Made by a program: the position numbers and the translations under genes. Shown piece after piece: positions 45,600 to 58,150 of a DNA stretch of 64,000 nucleotides. The stretch covers positions 13,204,001-13,268,000 of the forward strand of contig NC_088314.1 in NCBI RefSeq assembly GCF_910592395.1. The letters are read 5' to 3'. Under the pieces are notes generated by a model. That model did no database searches. It saw only the letters and a program-made list of their open reading frames with translations, and was not told where the DNA came from. Numbering within the stretch: the first letter of the stretch is position 1; each line of letters begins with the position of its first letter. Source of the stretch: Lineus longissimus (Eukaryota > Nemertea > Pilidiophora > Heteronemertea > Lineidae).

Positions 45600-48369
45600 C
45601 TCAGAAACCACAAACGCCCAACCCTTCCTGCTACCTTAATACTTCTGGATGCCCTCGTATAAGGTTGTAGTAACCACTTGGCTCATATACTGGTGTTGGT
45701 CGAGGCTCGGAATATATATTACATAAATTTATTAAACTATAACAAGAGGCGGCGCGCGCGCGTCATGTCAGCCTGGCTTTGTCTGAAATGTGAAATTTAT
45801 CTGGTTTCATGGGCACTTGTCCACTTTAAACCTGGTCGAATTCCATCTCAAATTTAATTTAACAGTTGGCCTACGTATAAAGTAAAAAAATCTGCGCGAT
45901 CAGAACAGCCAATATCTCATACTGGCGCCTTGTCTGAATTCCAACCTATTAAGCTGTTGTCGAAACAGACAATCTATACTATAATGCGCGTTGTGGCCGC
46001 TAAATAGGAGGCGATTTTTGTTTCAAAATTGGGCCTCGGAAATGCGTCGAATTCTTGCAACTTTTGGCTTCGTAGGTGTGGATCATAAGTAAGAGTGTCA
46101 CTGAGGGTGTCATACGTTGAATATCTTGGTGGTTTTGGAATAAATAACAACTTTGTGGAGATGACGTCAATTGGAGAGCTCCAAGTAATCTCTTCGCCGA
46201 GAAGTCCATCAGTAATCTCTCTGCATTATTACCGTCACGAAAATTGCCGAGCCACCTCCCACTTCCGCGATCAACCAATCAGATGTCCTGTTCAAATGGT
46301 CACTTCCATGCGCGCATCATCCACCAATCAAAATCGACGTCACTGTCGCCAGCATGCAAGATGACGGCGCCCATCTCTGAAGGAAAAATGCTGCTTTTCC
46401 ACCTCGAGACAGCCATTTATTCACAAATAGCTCATCTTAGGACACAATGTACCCAACGGGAGACAAGATTTTGCTCACACCGGTAACTTAAACCATCCTG
46501 GCGCTAATCGCTGGCTGATATCGAGTACATCACCAGTCTGCACCATCTTGGTTTTCCGAGAATTGGTTTAGCATTGTGGATGCCTGTACATCATGTACAT
46601 GGTTACATAGTTCCGTTTTCAAGAAGTATTACACTCATGAAAAAAAGTCTTATTCACAAACCAGCAGCCTATTTACACCAAACCCACAACATACCAGCAC
46701 CCACACAATCCGATTTTTATACCTCGAACAGCCCACGCCTCGGGTATATGCTAGTGATAATAAAGGACAGGTAAGAGAAAGGTGACACACCACAGAAATG
46801 AATTAGTGTTTGAGAACTTATTATTCTTCGAGGTGCATGTCAATTGAATTGTGAAGGCCTAAGCTACGCCAGTCTACATTGAATGGAGGTCATTCAAAGG
46901 AGAGGGAACATTTTAAGAAGTAATTTATCAGCTGAGGAATTCAGAGATAAAATTATACAGAAAAAGCACTCGAAACAGGCTTAAATTGTGTATTTGAAAT
47001 GATAAAATTGGGATAAGTTGCTAAATAAATATCAATGTATATGAATCAACATAAGAAATTGGGTGATTTAAAAAAAGGAAACAAATCATCTTTAAATTTT
47101 TATTTCTTACCCATTTTCCTTGTTTCCAAAACTTATCCAAATAGCATTGTTCTATGACCAACATATATATCGATAACTGGTAAAAAACATGCAATGCGGA
47201 GCACTTGTGATTTGGGAGATATACTACTTGTGTATTGGTGTCTTTTTACTTTTTTAAACAAGACTATACAATGTATATCAGAAACTCACCTGATCAAGAC
47301 TTGACTAGACACTCAATTGACTTCCGAAGCCGATATAGAGCTTGCGGGGAATGAACCGAGCATTTTATACGATTCTATTAATTATTTGCTTTAATGAGAT
47401 TGCAATTTTATATTGGCTTTTAATCAAAATATTTCACGAACCTTGGAAATGCCTGCAGGTGCAAATCTGCATGTATAGACAGGACAGAAACTGGATGAAT
47501 CATGTTAACCTCCCCGGGCCAGCCATAATTTCATAAAGGGAATTCCTTTATCGAGTGGACGGTCAGAGACGTCTCTTATGCAATGCAGATTAGGGAGTTT
47601 TCGCAGAACCCCGAAACGCAAACGCGAACGCCTCTCCCATTGTTCGAGGACACACAGGCGATTGCGTTGAGTTTTTCGGAAATTTGCGAAAAACCCCCCT
47701 CTCGCGGTACCTCCAGTTCGCTAACAATTCCTAAAACCACGGGATAGTGCCATACAAAAAAAGTTATTGATTATCATTTGATAATAATGTAATTGATAAT
47801 TATGATAGTTTCATTACATTATTTGATATGCTCCGTTCTAAGGATGACCTTGTGAGTGAAGATGTCAAAGTTAAAGTTAAAGTTGGGTTTATAGTCTGAT
47901 ATCAACTGCGGTAGAGGTGTCCACAGCAGCTCATTGCAAACAAGTCACGTGAATAAGGAAGATATTTGTCAATTCAAAGGAACCTTGCTATTTGATTTGC
48001 TTTAGACTGATGCTACCCTCCTTTCTTCACCAGCCAGGCATCGGACTATTCTGGTTGTGATGCTTAGTGGAATATTAATTGCGTCAACAGATGGCGACCT
48101 AAACGCAAACACATTGCATGCAGCTTACGACTCCTGATCAATGATTTAATTTACAATAACAGCAATTTTCAGTTTGCTTGGTAATTAAATTTGATAGAGT
48201 ATAAGGGTGCCGTGCATCCATTTGAAATAAAATATATTTTGAATAAAACGTTTCAAATTTTTAACAAGTGGCGAGGTCTTAATTATGGCACATGGTCGTT
48301 CAATGCCATTAAACGTATTCAATGTTGATAGCCAGTGGGATGGTGACACCAAGTCGTCCAGTCTCTAGT
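45600..48369. other. Long interval without a recognisable gene
   Basis: Contains a short GCGCGCGCGC run near 45752 and AT-rich dyads near 47770-47825. ORFs up to 92 codons on both strands (46000-46486) lack motifs. Confidence 0.45.
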
Positions 48370-48809
48370 GAAACTAATATGCATTGATTACCTCAAGGAT
48401 ATTCGGGTTTTTTGTGGCAAACGGTAGAGTTACCACCGAATGTGATAATTTTACATTCGTGTCTACTCGTGGCAAATCCGTAGTTGACTGTCTAACACTG
48501 CCACAAGACCTGATTGGAAAGTGTATTAGCTGTAAAATAGACCTCGTATCTGATCTTGGTGAATAATTAGATTGAGTCGATTGTTATAGGTGAGAGAAGT
48601 TAATGCTCTGATCACTCTTTAGTTACCATGATACCAGACTGTGGTGTAGATCTACCGCTACGTTCTGATGTCAACTCGGCTGAGGCGACTCAAGATGCCA
48701 ATAAAGGGGCAGATCTCTTTATGCGTAATGATATTTCGTCGAATGCAATTCATCCAACTATTGATAACGTTTTGACGGCTCATCAGAGAAAACAAGAACG
48801 TGTGGATCA
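48370..48809 (+). pseudogene. LINE ORF2 endonuclease fragment
   Basis: The reading FVANGRVTTECDNFTFVSTR then GKSVVDCLTLPQDL is the C-terminal half of an APE-type LINE endonuclease. After a frameshift SDHSLVTM appears, holding the conserved SDH motif. The sequence is cut at 48809 by the GGGCCCGGTTGTTCAAAG end of a Harbinger-type sequence. The RT piece at 51520-51990 is probably the same LINE beyond that insertion. Confidence 0.65.
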
Positions 48810-49012
48810 GGGCCCGGTTGTTCAAAGCACCGATAAGATTATCGGTCGATAAGTGTTGTCGGTGGATAAAAATCAGTTGTCGGCCGATCGGTAATCCACC
48901 GACAAGTATGAGTTGCTCAAAGCCAATTTTTAGGCCCTTTTAGTTGTCAGTGGATTTGTCAGTGGATTATCCCAAAATGCAACTTGTCATCTCACTTCCT
49001 GTATCAAAAAAA

Positions 49013-50611
49013 ATGTCTGACCAAGAGCTGTCTGCTGCAGAAGAGAATGGTAAAATTATTAGAAAGAAGAACTTTACGGATAAAGATGTGGCTCTGCTGC
49101 TCGACCTAGCAGAGCCACACATCAAGCTTTTAACATCAAAGTTGACAAACACTGTCACCAACAAACTAAAGAAGAGTGTTTGGTATGATATTTCAAGAAC
49201 ATTTAATGCCCAGGGGGTGGAACAGAGAACCTGGAGGGAAATTAAATGCAAATGGCAAGGGCTGACAAGTGGAGCCAAGAATAAGATAGCCAAGGAAAAG
49301 AGAGAGAAGAGGAAGACCGGAGGTGGACCAGGCCCACGACCGTTAGACTCCGTGTCACAGAAGATAGTGAGCTTTTTTGGTGACAGCCCAAGCTGGGCTG
49401 GAATCTCTGGTGGTGTGGAATCTGCAGTGCCATCAACATCAGCAGCACTGCCAACAGCACCAAATTTCAGGTCAAATGGGTCTTCTAAGACAGCCCCAGA
49501 GATGCTGGCTCAACTAGCCACCGGTTTTCCCCCACCTACACAGTTAGAAGGTATGACACACATGTTTGTCTAATTGAACTTTCATTTAGGCCTATAATGT
49601 TCAATTGCATTTTCAGGAGAGAAAAAAACGTCTGCTCGGCCCACAATCTTTTGGCAGACTGCCAGCCAGGAAATCGCATGTCGGCCATTTTTTCATTCTT
49701 TTCAAAAAGTTAAAATTTCCAGTCATATAAAAACTGGTAAAAACAAACGAATTGGTCCTTGACCTTCACACATCCTGAACTCTAGATACTCATAACCAAT
49801 GTGATGATAATCTCATCTTATGACAACTTCAGATAAGGCCTGTGTGAGAGAGAAAACGAACTTTAACAGCAGTGCATGCTTGCACACTGATTGAACATGT
49901 TGAAATGATGCCGCAGGTCCAGTGACCTTGACCCTATAATTTATGCAAGTGCATAACATATGGGGTGCTGTTTGTGAAAATATCGAAAATATTGTTGGAA
50001 ATAGGCTTAGTTTCTTGCCTCCGTTTTCCGAGTTATTAACTTAGTGAATAACAATCACATTTTAATGTCATAAATGTTGTTGTGTTCATAGATAATTTTT
50101 AAAATTTCGAGTTTCCAGGACAATTCAAAAACATTTTGAAAACTTTGTGACACAATGTAAAACACTACACACTACAGTGGACCACTCCATCCTAATTGGT
50201 GTTACTGTTATTTCAGATAGTCAACATTCCTATGAGTACAACGAGGAGCAGAGGGAGCTCATGAGACTTGTGGAAGAGGCCAGTGGAAGATGGGAATCGG
50301 AGCAAGAGCCGTCACAACCGGTATCCACAGACTCGGAATTTAATGCCACAAAAGAAATGGCCATCACCATAGAGCAGAGGGGCGGAAAAGGGAAGAGCAA
50401 GGGGAAAGGGAAGGGGAAGAAGACGAGCAGTGCATCTACTCAACTTCCTGCCACTGATGGACAGTTGGCGACTGTAGATTGTGTAAAAGCATGCCGATGC
50501 ATCTGCCCTGTCCAGCACGCTTTACTCTTAAAGGAACTGTCGAATGCCGCCCTGAATGAAAAGAAGATGAAACTGGAAATTTTGAAGTTAGAGAAATATT
50601 TAAACTGTTAG
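49013..50611 (+). CDS. Harbinger-associated Myb/SANT-like protein, two exons
   Basis: Exon 1 (49013-49550) encodes MSDQELSAAEENG, then a Myb/SANT-like trihelix: KKNFTDKDVALLLDLAEPHI, KLKKSVWYDISRTFNAQGVE, RTWREIKCKWQGL, then KTGGGPGP and a Ser/Pro linker ending QLE. Donor GTATGA follows. Exon 2 (50217-50611) begins after GTTATTTCAG in matching phase (DSQHSYEYNEEQ) and ends with a Lys/Gly-rich stretch and a Leu-rich helix (EKKMKLEILKLEKYL), probably for dimerisation. Total 310 codons, no internal stop. The layout is that of NAIF1-like proteins encoded by Harbinger elements, which bring the HARBI1 nuclease into the nucleus and onto DNA. It looks intact, though its partner transposase is absent here. 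Confidence 0.8.
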
Positions 50612-50801
50612 ATCTTTACAACTCCAGAATTGCCACTTTCGTCTTCATTTCATTCCACAAAGAATGTCAAATATCATTTAAACCCTTCCTGTATTTGAAG
50701 GAACTGTAATTATTTTATTATCACCCAAAATGTTACGTCTTACAGACACTTGTATATAAAGTTCAACGTCAAGAATAATATTTATCTATCTATGAATTAA
50801 G

Positions 50802-50969
50802 GAATTGAACCCGAGGCGGAGGACCTTGGTTGAGTTACCAAGACACTCTCGGGTGGAGCTAAAATACAGTCCAAACCCGAGCCGACAGGCGAGGGTTTGG
50901 ACGAAATTTTAGCTCCACCCGAGAGTGTCTTGGTAACTCAACCAAGGTCCGAAGCCGAGGGTTCAATTT
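50802..50969. mobile_element. Hairpin MITE (near-perfect palindrome)
   Basis: The arms 50802-50880 and 50890-50969 are almost exact complements (GGACCTTGGTTGAGTTACCA ... GAGAGTGTCTTGGTAACTCA) around a loop near GACAGGCG. A diverged relative (ACCCGAGGGAACTTGGTTG, CACTCTCAG) lies at 51303-51360. Non-coding; it could fold into a very strong RNA hairpin if transcribed. Confidence 0.85.
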
Positions 50970-51519
50970 CTATTCTAAAATACCTCAAACTTAAAAAGAT
51001 AGGCCACGAAATAACTTGAATATGTGCGAATTTGGCAAATTCCATCCATCGCCTGCCCGGAGCGCCGGTAGCGCCGTTGTTTACATTATGTTACGGCAGC
51101 GCGTATAGGAAGTCCGGATCGGCTCGCTCAAGTGACGCTAAAATCCGCGCAAATGGGCTATTTGGAGGGTTTTTCTCAGCAAATATGTGTAATGCTCATT
51201 AAAAAACTTAGGGTGGTTGATGCTTCCTTGGCTGATTTGTGTTTGAAGCAGTGTTTTGAGAGCCTCAAACTTCTGAAGTGAGCTGTGTGCATGGTTCCAC
51301 ATTTTAGTGCAACCCGAGGGAACTTGGTTGCGTGTCCAAAACACTCCACTCTCAGAACGAGGCTTAAGCATTTTCCATTTAAAAGTTGACTTTACGGTAC
51401 CAAGGTATTTTAGAATTAATCTTTAAATCCTTTTCTTTGGCAGGATTCAGTTTCAAATTGCAGCAACACATACACGCCGCACATCCATTAATTCCAATTT
51501 GTTAGTTACTGTTTAGCTA

Positions 51520-51990
51520 AAGTGAATACCATTAGGTAGAGGTATAGGTCTGTTATCTTCTGTCTATAAGGTGTTTGCATCAATTCTCAACTTAAGTAGC
51601 GTGGACCACATGGAATTCCTGAATCTGTATAGTGATGAGCAAACCGGTTTTCGTAAGAAAATATCCTGTATAGAGCATATTTTTATGGTAACATCAATAG
51701 TAAGGAATATATGATGGCAGATGGTCGATCATCCTACCTTTGCTTGTTTTGTGGGTATGCAGAAGGCATTTGATTGGGTTGACAGCTATATGTTATTATG
51801 TAAACCTCTTAGCTGCAATATTTACGGTAAAATATAACGAGTTATAAGAAACCTCAATCTCGAATTAAGATAAACAATACCTTCACGAACTGGTTCCAAA
51901 AAACCACAGGTGTTCGACAAGGAGATGTGCTTATTCAATATTTTTCTCACTGATTCGGTGGATGGATTAATTGCCAAAGTAAGGGTGTCA
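51520..51990 (+). pseudogene. LINE reverse transcriptase fragment
   Basis: An open stretch reads GIGLLSSVYKVFASILN, EQTGFRKKISCIEHIFMV and TSIVRN. After frameshifts come DMQKAFDWVD (first catalytic Asp block) and NNTFTNWFQKTTGVRQGDV. These are RT blocks 2 to 4 of non-LTR retrotransposons of the Jockey/CR1 type. The YxDD block is missing. Stops and shifts mark it as dead. Confidence 0.75.
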
Positions 51991-51999
51991 TATTCGCTG

Positions 52000-52530
52000 T
52001 TTTTTATTCGGTGACGATTATTAACAATGAATGGCGCAGTCACGGGTATTCAGTGCTGCTGTCATCAGTGATCAGGTGACAGCACGACTGATCACCGCAA
52101 CATTTCGCCTTACTTCAAACAGGATTTGTGTATTTATGCAGGTTTCTAGCATGAATCTATCATCTAGGGCATGTGACCTTCCTCGGCGTCGCTCGGCAAT
52201 GAAAAACCTCTTTTTGATTGATTTTTAGTTTTATGAATTGATCGTATTCTGGCAAAATTCTAAGAAAAAAAGCCGTGTCGCGATCCCTCGTCCTCCATTT
52301 TCAAAAAGTAGAACGCGCAATGATATTGCGCGCATGCGTATTCAATCTTAGATATGTCCCATTATGACCATTGTTGGCCGGCGATTGTTCCCATCGTTGA
52401 TAAGATGACTGGTGAGCCAACTGTGGCAGAGACAGCAGGTCGAGTAAGACTTGGCAACGATGATCACCATTGACGACGCTTGGAGAATGGTGAAAGTCTC
52501 CGTACTGTCTGAGATTTTGAGGAAACGTCG
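52000..52530. other. No identifiable gene
   Basis: Spacer between the LINE fragment and the Penelope element. Nothing is recognised. Confidence 0.35.
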
Positions 52531-52623
52531 ATCAAAATCGCTCGATTCGGGAACCATTTTCGATTCAACCTGCAATGTAAACACAAAGAAGTCACACCGA
52601 TCAGCACACAACTTACAAGCTCT

Positions 52624-54720
52624 GTGCAGGGATCGAAGGCGGATTACATCATACGGCGAGCAGAGAAGGCCTTTATCAACGTGAGGATTTCTCAGACCGT
52701 CCGTAAGTTAGATTTTCTGAAGGATAAACATACGAACTTATCGCGATCTTTAGACGATAGTTTCCATGGCGAAGAGGTTAGGATAAGGGTAGAAAGGTCG
52801 CAGATACGGGAACATCAGGTATCCAAAGCGAGGCAGATAAACAGGTATGGCCGACTTATTGACAAACGTGCACAGGAGGAAAAACGCAAGGCGGCCGTCA
52901 AAAACGCAACGATCTCGGCGGAATGTATCGACAAATTGGTAAAGAACTGTTCTCGGCGGATTCTCAACGATCCGGAGTCGTCTGTGTTGACGAAGGAATC
53001 TTTGCGGTGACCCAATCGAGGAAATCATCACGACCATAGAAACTGCATGTCGGAGGCTCAACGATGGCGATGCTAGTGAACTCCGTGGTACGGTCATCAA
53101 TGAGATTGGCAACCACAAGAACATTGAACAGAATATCTCCTCGGAGGAGGCCAAAGCCATACGGACTCCACAGAAAGACGATTCGATCAAGATTCTGCCA
53201 GCAGACAAGGGTAGGTGCACTGTAGTGTTTGACAAAACTGTGTACTTCGATAAGTGTATGACTCTCCTTAATGACACCAAAACCTATCAGGTGCTCAAGA
53301 GGGAACCCATTCAGAAACACAAGAAACAATTTGCCAGCTTTCTGAAGAAGTTATTTGAGAAGGGTGCGATTGATAAGGACATCCATCGTAAACTTTACCC
53401 CACCACTGAGACCCCACCTTAGTTTTATGGCCTTCTTAAGGTCCATAAAAAGGATATGCCGTTGCGACTGATTGTGAGTAGCATTGGATCGATCTCGTAC
53501 AACTGTGCCAAGCATGTGGCCGACATTCTCTCGCCCCTAGTGGAGAACACTCCACACCGAGTCAAAAATTCTTAGGAGTTTAGTGCCAAAATCAGGGATA
53601 ACGAGGTAAATGATGACGATGAATTAAGGTCATGATGTGAGTGCCCTATTCACTAGTGTTCCTGTGGACGGTGCCTTATATGTCATCCAGAAACACCTGG
53701 AGGAGGATGCGACACTCTGTGTCAGTTCGAATATGACCCCGGCAGACGTCATCAGATTGTTAGAACTCTCCCTAAAGTGCACTTCCTTCGTCTTCAACGG
53801 GACGTTTTACCTTTAGATTCATAGGGTGGCCATGGGCACCCCCGTATATCCAAGTAATTTGTACATGGAGGATATTGAACGGAAGGCATTGTCAACAGCC
53901 TCTCATCCCCCGGGTTGCTGGTTTCGTTGACGACAACCACATTAAGAAATAGAAGGTGTTTGCTACTGAGTTCAAGATCTTTTGAACAGCATTGATCCCC
54001 ATATTAAATTCACTACATTTGAGGAGGTGGACAATTCTGTGGCATTTTGGGATACCCTCCACCATGGTTACATCTCCACCAGTCTGTACAGAAAATCTAC
54101 CCACACGGACCAATATCTTCATTTCACCTCCAATGATCCCCTTCAACACAAGTGGGGGTGGTTCTCACTCTGCACCACAGGGCAGAGAGTGTTGTGTCGG
54201 ACAAAGACAATCTTGACTGAGATCAATCCAATGAATAAGGCATAGACTTGATGTGGTCACCCCTCATGGTTAACCAAGCTCAAAGTCACTGAGTGTCGTC
54301 CCCAGGGCCCAACGACCAAGCCACCACTGACCAACCTTAGTCCAAGGGGTCGGTAGTGGGCCTGTATGTCAATAAACTGTCTGAAGGTCTAGGTCGCATT
54401 TTCAGAGGATATGGCATCACTTTGCATCACAAACCTGGTAATACTCTGAGACAATATTGCTCGATGGATATGGCATCACTTTGCATCACAAACCTGTCAA
54501 CAATCTGAGACAATATTGCTTGTCAAACCGAAGGACCCTACCCCGCCTGGGTAAGTTTGAGGGCCAGTATACCACATTAAGTGTAAAGGGGGCAGGGTGG
54601 GCATTGTGAACGGGATTACATCGGGGAAATAGTACGGACACTCAAGGCTCGGGTCAATGAACACCGTAGACCCAGCTGCTCTTCTTCCGAGGTTTCCGAC
54701 CATTTGTTTTAGGACCAAGT
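52624..54720 (+). pseudogene. Penelope RT/GIY-YIG polyprotein pseudogene
   Basis: Pieces in order: 52624-53010 (N-terminal basic domain); 53225-53422 (VYFDKCMTLLNDTKTYQVL ... GAIDKDIHRKLYPT); about 53420-53530 (FYGLLKVHKKD-type block and LRLIVSS); 53630-53880 (DVSALFTSVPVDGALYVIQK, LSLKCTSFVFNGTFY, VAMGTPV); 53982-54245 (INSIDPHIKFTTFEEVDNS, YRKSTHTDQYLHFTSN); and 54610-54690 (CERDYIGEIVRTLKARVNEH, the GIY-YIG core). The RVAMGTP and FTSVPV blocks are Penelope hallmarks. The stretch expected to hold YVDD near 53925-53945 has decayed. At least six frame changes or stops are needed to follow it, so it is inactive. Confidence 0.82.
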
Positions 54721-54917
54721 GGGATAAAATTTCCAGCTGGAAAACGTGAAGATCCCATAGCCAGGGAACCCGATTGGCACAATAGGGAATCAAGGAAGCC
54801 ATCAACATCTGGAAACACAAGCCGTCGCTAAATCGAGATGGGGGTGTTACCAACTGCCCAGGATATGGGACAATTGATCTGATACGTTCTGCACATCCGC
54901 GCATGCGCAGATCGTCA

Positions 54918-54961
54918 CTGACGAAGTAGTTGGATTACTACGAAAGCTTTGGTAAAGCTAG
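54918..54961 (+). ncRNA. Candidate hammerhead-like motif
   Basis: CTGACGA, then GTAGT-TGGATT-ACTAC, then GAAA, then GCTTT-GGT-AAAGC gives the order CUGANGA, stem II, GAAA, stem III. Penelope elements are known to carry hammerhead motifs. Stem II is offset by one base from the canonical position and stem I pairing is poor, so the copy may be decayed or the match fortuitous. Confidence 0.35.
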
Positions 54962-54964
54962 ACC

Positions 54965-55586
54965 ATATTATGATATTTAAAAGTCTTACAAAACACTTTG
55001 ATTACAACGGTACAATAATGGTTAGGCCTTACACGAATTAATGCAACCAGTCATATTTTCAATTGCCTACGCCTGTTCAAAAGACTATGTTCGTCCAGGA
55101 TTCGACAATTAAACCCCCAGGGTGTCCCGATCATTCACCAGAAAACCACCGCAGCTCAAATTATGTGGAACAAATCACTCCAGCAAGTATGGCAACATGT
55201 AAAAATTACAGAAAACTCATTTCCCATTATACCGATATGCTAATGTGGTCGAACGTAATGCTGGGCATGCAACCGTCATTTTTGGCGTGGCCACCGATTT
55301 TTTGGTACGAAAAATTACCGATTTTTTAGGCGTGGGCACCGAAAATTTTGGACCCTAAAACCGACATTTTAGGCGCTCCGTCACGTTAGGCGTTACATAC
55401 ATGTAGGGCCTAGCTGGATAAAATGCCTGTGGAAACATGGCATCAATAGCATGGAATTCGTGCAAAAAAGCAAGAGATTTTCGAAGCAGAATGTTTTCGC
55501 GAGCATTACCTTCTTGCACGTTGTACTCTATATCCGGGTAAAGTGCGTATTTTCTGTAGTACGGGGGTAAAGGGGCTGATCAACGG
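54965..55586. other. No identifiable gene
   Basis: Short ORF at 55063-55329 without motif; a CCGATTTTTT/AAAAT-rich repeated phrase at 55290-55375. Confidence 0.35.
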
Positions 55587-55826
55587 TTGATGATTTTGAT
55601 AGAAGACACTGGCATGGTGGAATGGCAATCTGTGTGTTGTCGGAGAAAATATCCTTTGATCTGCCTGAAGAATGTTGTAGACGAAGTAAGCTATATCTTA
55701 GAAGTAGTAGAGACGGACATGTTTGTTGCTAACAGTCGGTTCCAAAAATTGATCCTCTTTGGTAATGTGAAGCTGACCGCAGCCTTCAATGCACCTGAGG
55801 ACAGAAGGTCGACCATCTATCTTTGA
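55587..55826 (+). CDS. C-type-lectin-like C-terminal exon (fragment)
   Basis: Residues VEWQSVCCRRKYPLICLKN resemble the W-x-x-x-x-C ... P-x-I-C-x-K end of a C-type lectin domain, where the last two Cys close disulphides. The following 50 residues do not resemble anything known to me. No upstream lectin exon or clear splice pair is visible. The match is short, so it may be coincidence or a relic. Confidence 0.3.
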   Translation: MMILIEDTGMVEWQSVCCRRKYPLICLKNVVDEVSYILEVVETDMFVANSRFQKLILFGNVKLTAAFNAPEDRRSTIYL

Positions 55827-55829
55827 AAA

Positions 55830-58150
55830 TTAACCACATCCATCGCAAAGAATGAACTAGGCAAACCACTACAGACCCTTTATAGTAGTGAACTGAATTG
55901 ACACGCCCCGAGAGTTAGACTGTTGCAACTTTTGCTCAGACGCCTTAATGGACTTGTTACCTTCGTCGAATTGTAGCATTATTAACCCTAAGATATTTGG
56001 CTAGCCTTATACGCACTTCATCGCATTAAAGTAGACATTTGTCCACCACATCACTGAGGCTTAATCTAACAGGATTGTACATGTATATCTGCAATTTGAT
56101 ACATGTATATCCATTTTTCAAGCGTATAAAGTTTTCTGTAATTTGCTGTTGGTGTATCATAATAAGGTTCTGTTTCTGGTGCAGGCAATGCACTACAAAA
56201 AACTCTTTCTATCATACCTATTCTCATTACTTTCACTGAAATAATGGTTGGTTTCGATTTTCCCTCTCGTGAACTGAATTTGTCAGATTTGGGAAATTCT
56301 AGAATACGTCCGGAATCTCCCTTAAGAATATCGGGCACCTGAATTCTATGCTTTCGCCCGTGAAGTAATATGATATACTGCTTATATTCACCAAGAACAC
56401 TGATATCAAAGGATAGACGGATTTTTAAAAATAATTTGGAATTGCCCATTTTTTGGGTCAGCTTTAAATATAAAGAAGTACTTTTATATGTACCGGGTTG
56501 AAATCGAATTGGGGCTGCCAGGTAATTGTTATATGTCAACATTTTTCGACTATCTCCTCGAAAGACTTTACTCTCATATGCGTAGCAGTGCCTATATGTG
56601 AAGGTCTTAACTGGAAGTGATTCCTAAAACAGCAAACGTTCAATGTATGTGGCGCGCTGAGTCGTAGAACCGATTCGGTATTTTCTTTTCTTGTAAAGAA
56701 TCCTCGCCAATCTACAACTAAGGCACGGAGCACAAAGAATAAATGTCCGCGAGATCATGTCACACAGTCTTGTTTTTAAAATCCTGCATTAATCGACAAT
56801 AAACAAACGGTTTGTTGTTGGCGTGAGTAGAATGTTCATCTAGCACACTAGTACCAACTGGTCGATGGACCACATTTCGAGTAATTTGGAATTTCCCATA
56901 TTTCGGCTTTTGTTCGGGTAGTTTGAATATCAAGCAGGTCTTTTTCTGAATAATTGCTTCGTTTGCTGTTTGCAGATTTGCGTTCTTTGACAAAGTTACT
57001 CCAGTTGCAGTTTAAGCATATGTCATCTCCTTGTGTTGCTTACTCAGAGTCTAAAGGTGCAGCGATATCGGTACACTCTATCATAGGACCGATTTACCTA
57101 TCACTGGAAGCAAACATACTATTTTACCTGCTTCACCGCGATGACAACTATACTATACTATACAATACTGACACCGACTCATAGCGCCTGGGTTGTCAGC
57201 TAAACTGAGTTGATTTCAATTATTTGATTTCGAATAAAATATTGACTGCGCTTCATTGATTTTATGAAAATTGATTGAATCTAGTTGCGTTGGCCTATTT
57301 CAGTCAACAGTCTTGTTTTCAATCTTAAACAATCGAAGCGTATTTGGAATACCGTACGACATGATAGTTTTATTTTGATAGTTTTATTTATACTATGCTT
57401 TGATAATTTATTTGGCTTTGCTTAAAATCTAAAATATTTAAAAAAATTTTATATTTTCAATTTCCGTTTTCTGATCTTCTATAAATGTACCTCCAAACAT
57501 TTTCACCGACTCAAAAATATTGCCAACGCGTCAATATAGAGTTATCATTACATCACGATATCATCATATTCCAATTCTATTGCATTCCGCTTAAGTGTGT
57601 TATAAACTGACCACAAGGACCTGCAATGCGATAATCACCACTCTGAAGCTGCAGCCATTATATGCATTCTCCAAAGCAGCGATAATAGTATATACAAGCA
57701 TATTATCTGTGCAATTATTGGCTTCCATTGCACGTGTATTGCCTGTATGATGTACACAAACGTACACGGAAAGAATGCTCGAAGAAAATGCCGTAAATGT
57801 GGCGATTTACTAAAGATTTTCGAGTTTGCTGTAATGTATCCCCGTTTGATATTACTAAAGTGTATATCTATTCCCATTCTGAGCCGATTAAACCTCTTAG
57901 AGGCCAAACTCATTTGCTTGAAATCATCGTATGCACGCACAAACCTGGTCACACATTTTCTAAACGCTAACAAACCCTCAAAATGACCTCGTTTTATAGG
58001 AGGATTTTTTCTGACAAAGGCTTGAAATGCAATGTGACAACCTGTTCAGAATTTTTGAAATAACAGAAGCCGCAAAAAGACGTGTAGTTTCGTGGATGAG
58101 GGAATTCACAAGCTCGTTTACCCAGGAGTCATTGCGCGCTACTACTAGTA
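55830..58150. other. Long interval without a recognisable gene
   Basis: The longest frame is a minus-strand ORF of 158 codons at 56542-56066 (ends YRKLYTLEKWIYMYQIADIH) with no known motif. AT-rich elsewhere. Confidence 0.4.

Larger units (their letters stand above)
48810..51410 (+). mobile_element. PIF/Harbinger-type element (right end not found)
   Basis: GGGCCCGGTTGTTCAAAGCA at 48810 is a typical Harbinger terminus; subterminal GTCGGTGGAT/ATCCACCGACA dyads follow. It separates LINE endonuclease and RT pieces and carries a Myb-like gene. No transposase is seen. The matching right TIR is not visible before the LINE RT resumes near 51520, so the right limit given is only approximate. Confidence 0.55.
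52540..54961 (+). mobile_element. Penelope-like retroelement, degraded
   Basis: N-terminal region (ADYIIRRAEKAFINVRI ... SLDDSF), a Penelope-type RT with several frameshifts and stops, and a C-terminal GIY-YIG nuclease remnant occur in order on the plus strand. No LTR-like flanking repeat is resolved. A tandem duplication of about 61 bp (ATGGCATCACTTTGCATCAC) at 54410-54525 lies between RT and nuclease. Confidence 0.82.

Noticed and set aside
46000-46486. Overlapping 80-92 codon ORFs on both strands
   Set aside because: No motif, both strands open, likely due to composition.
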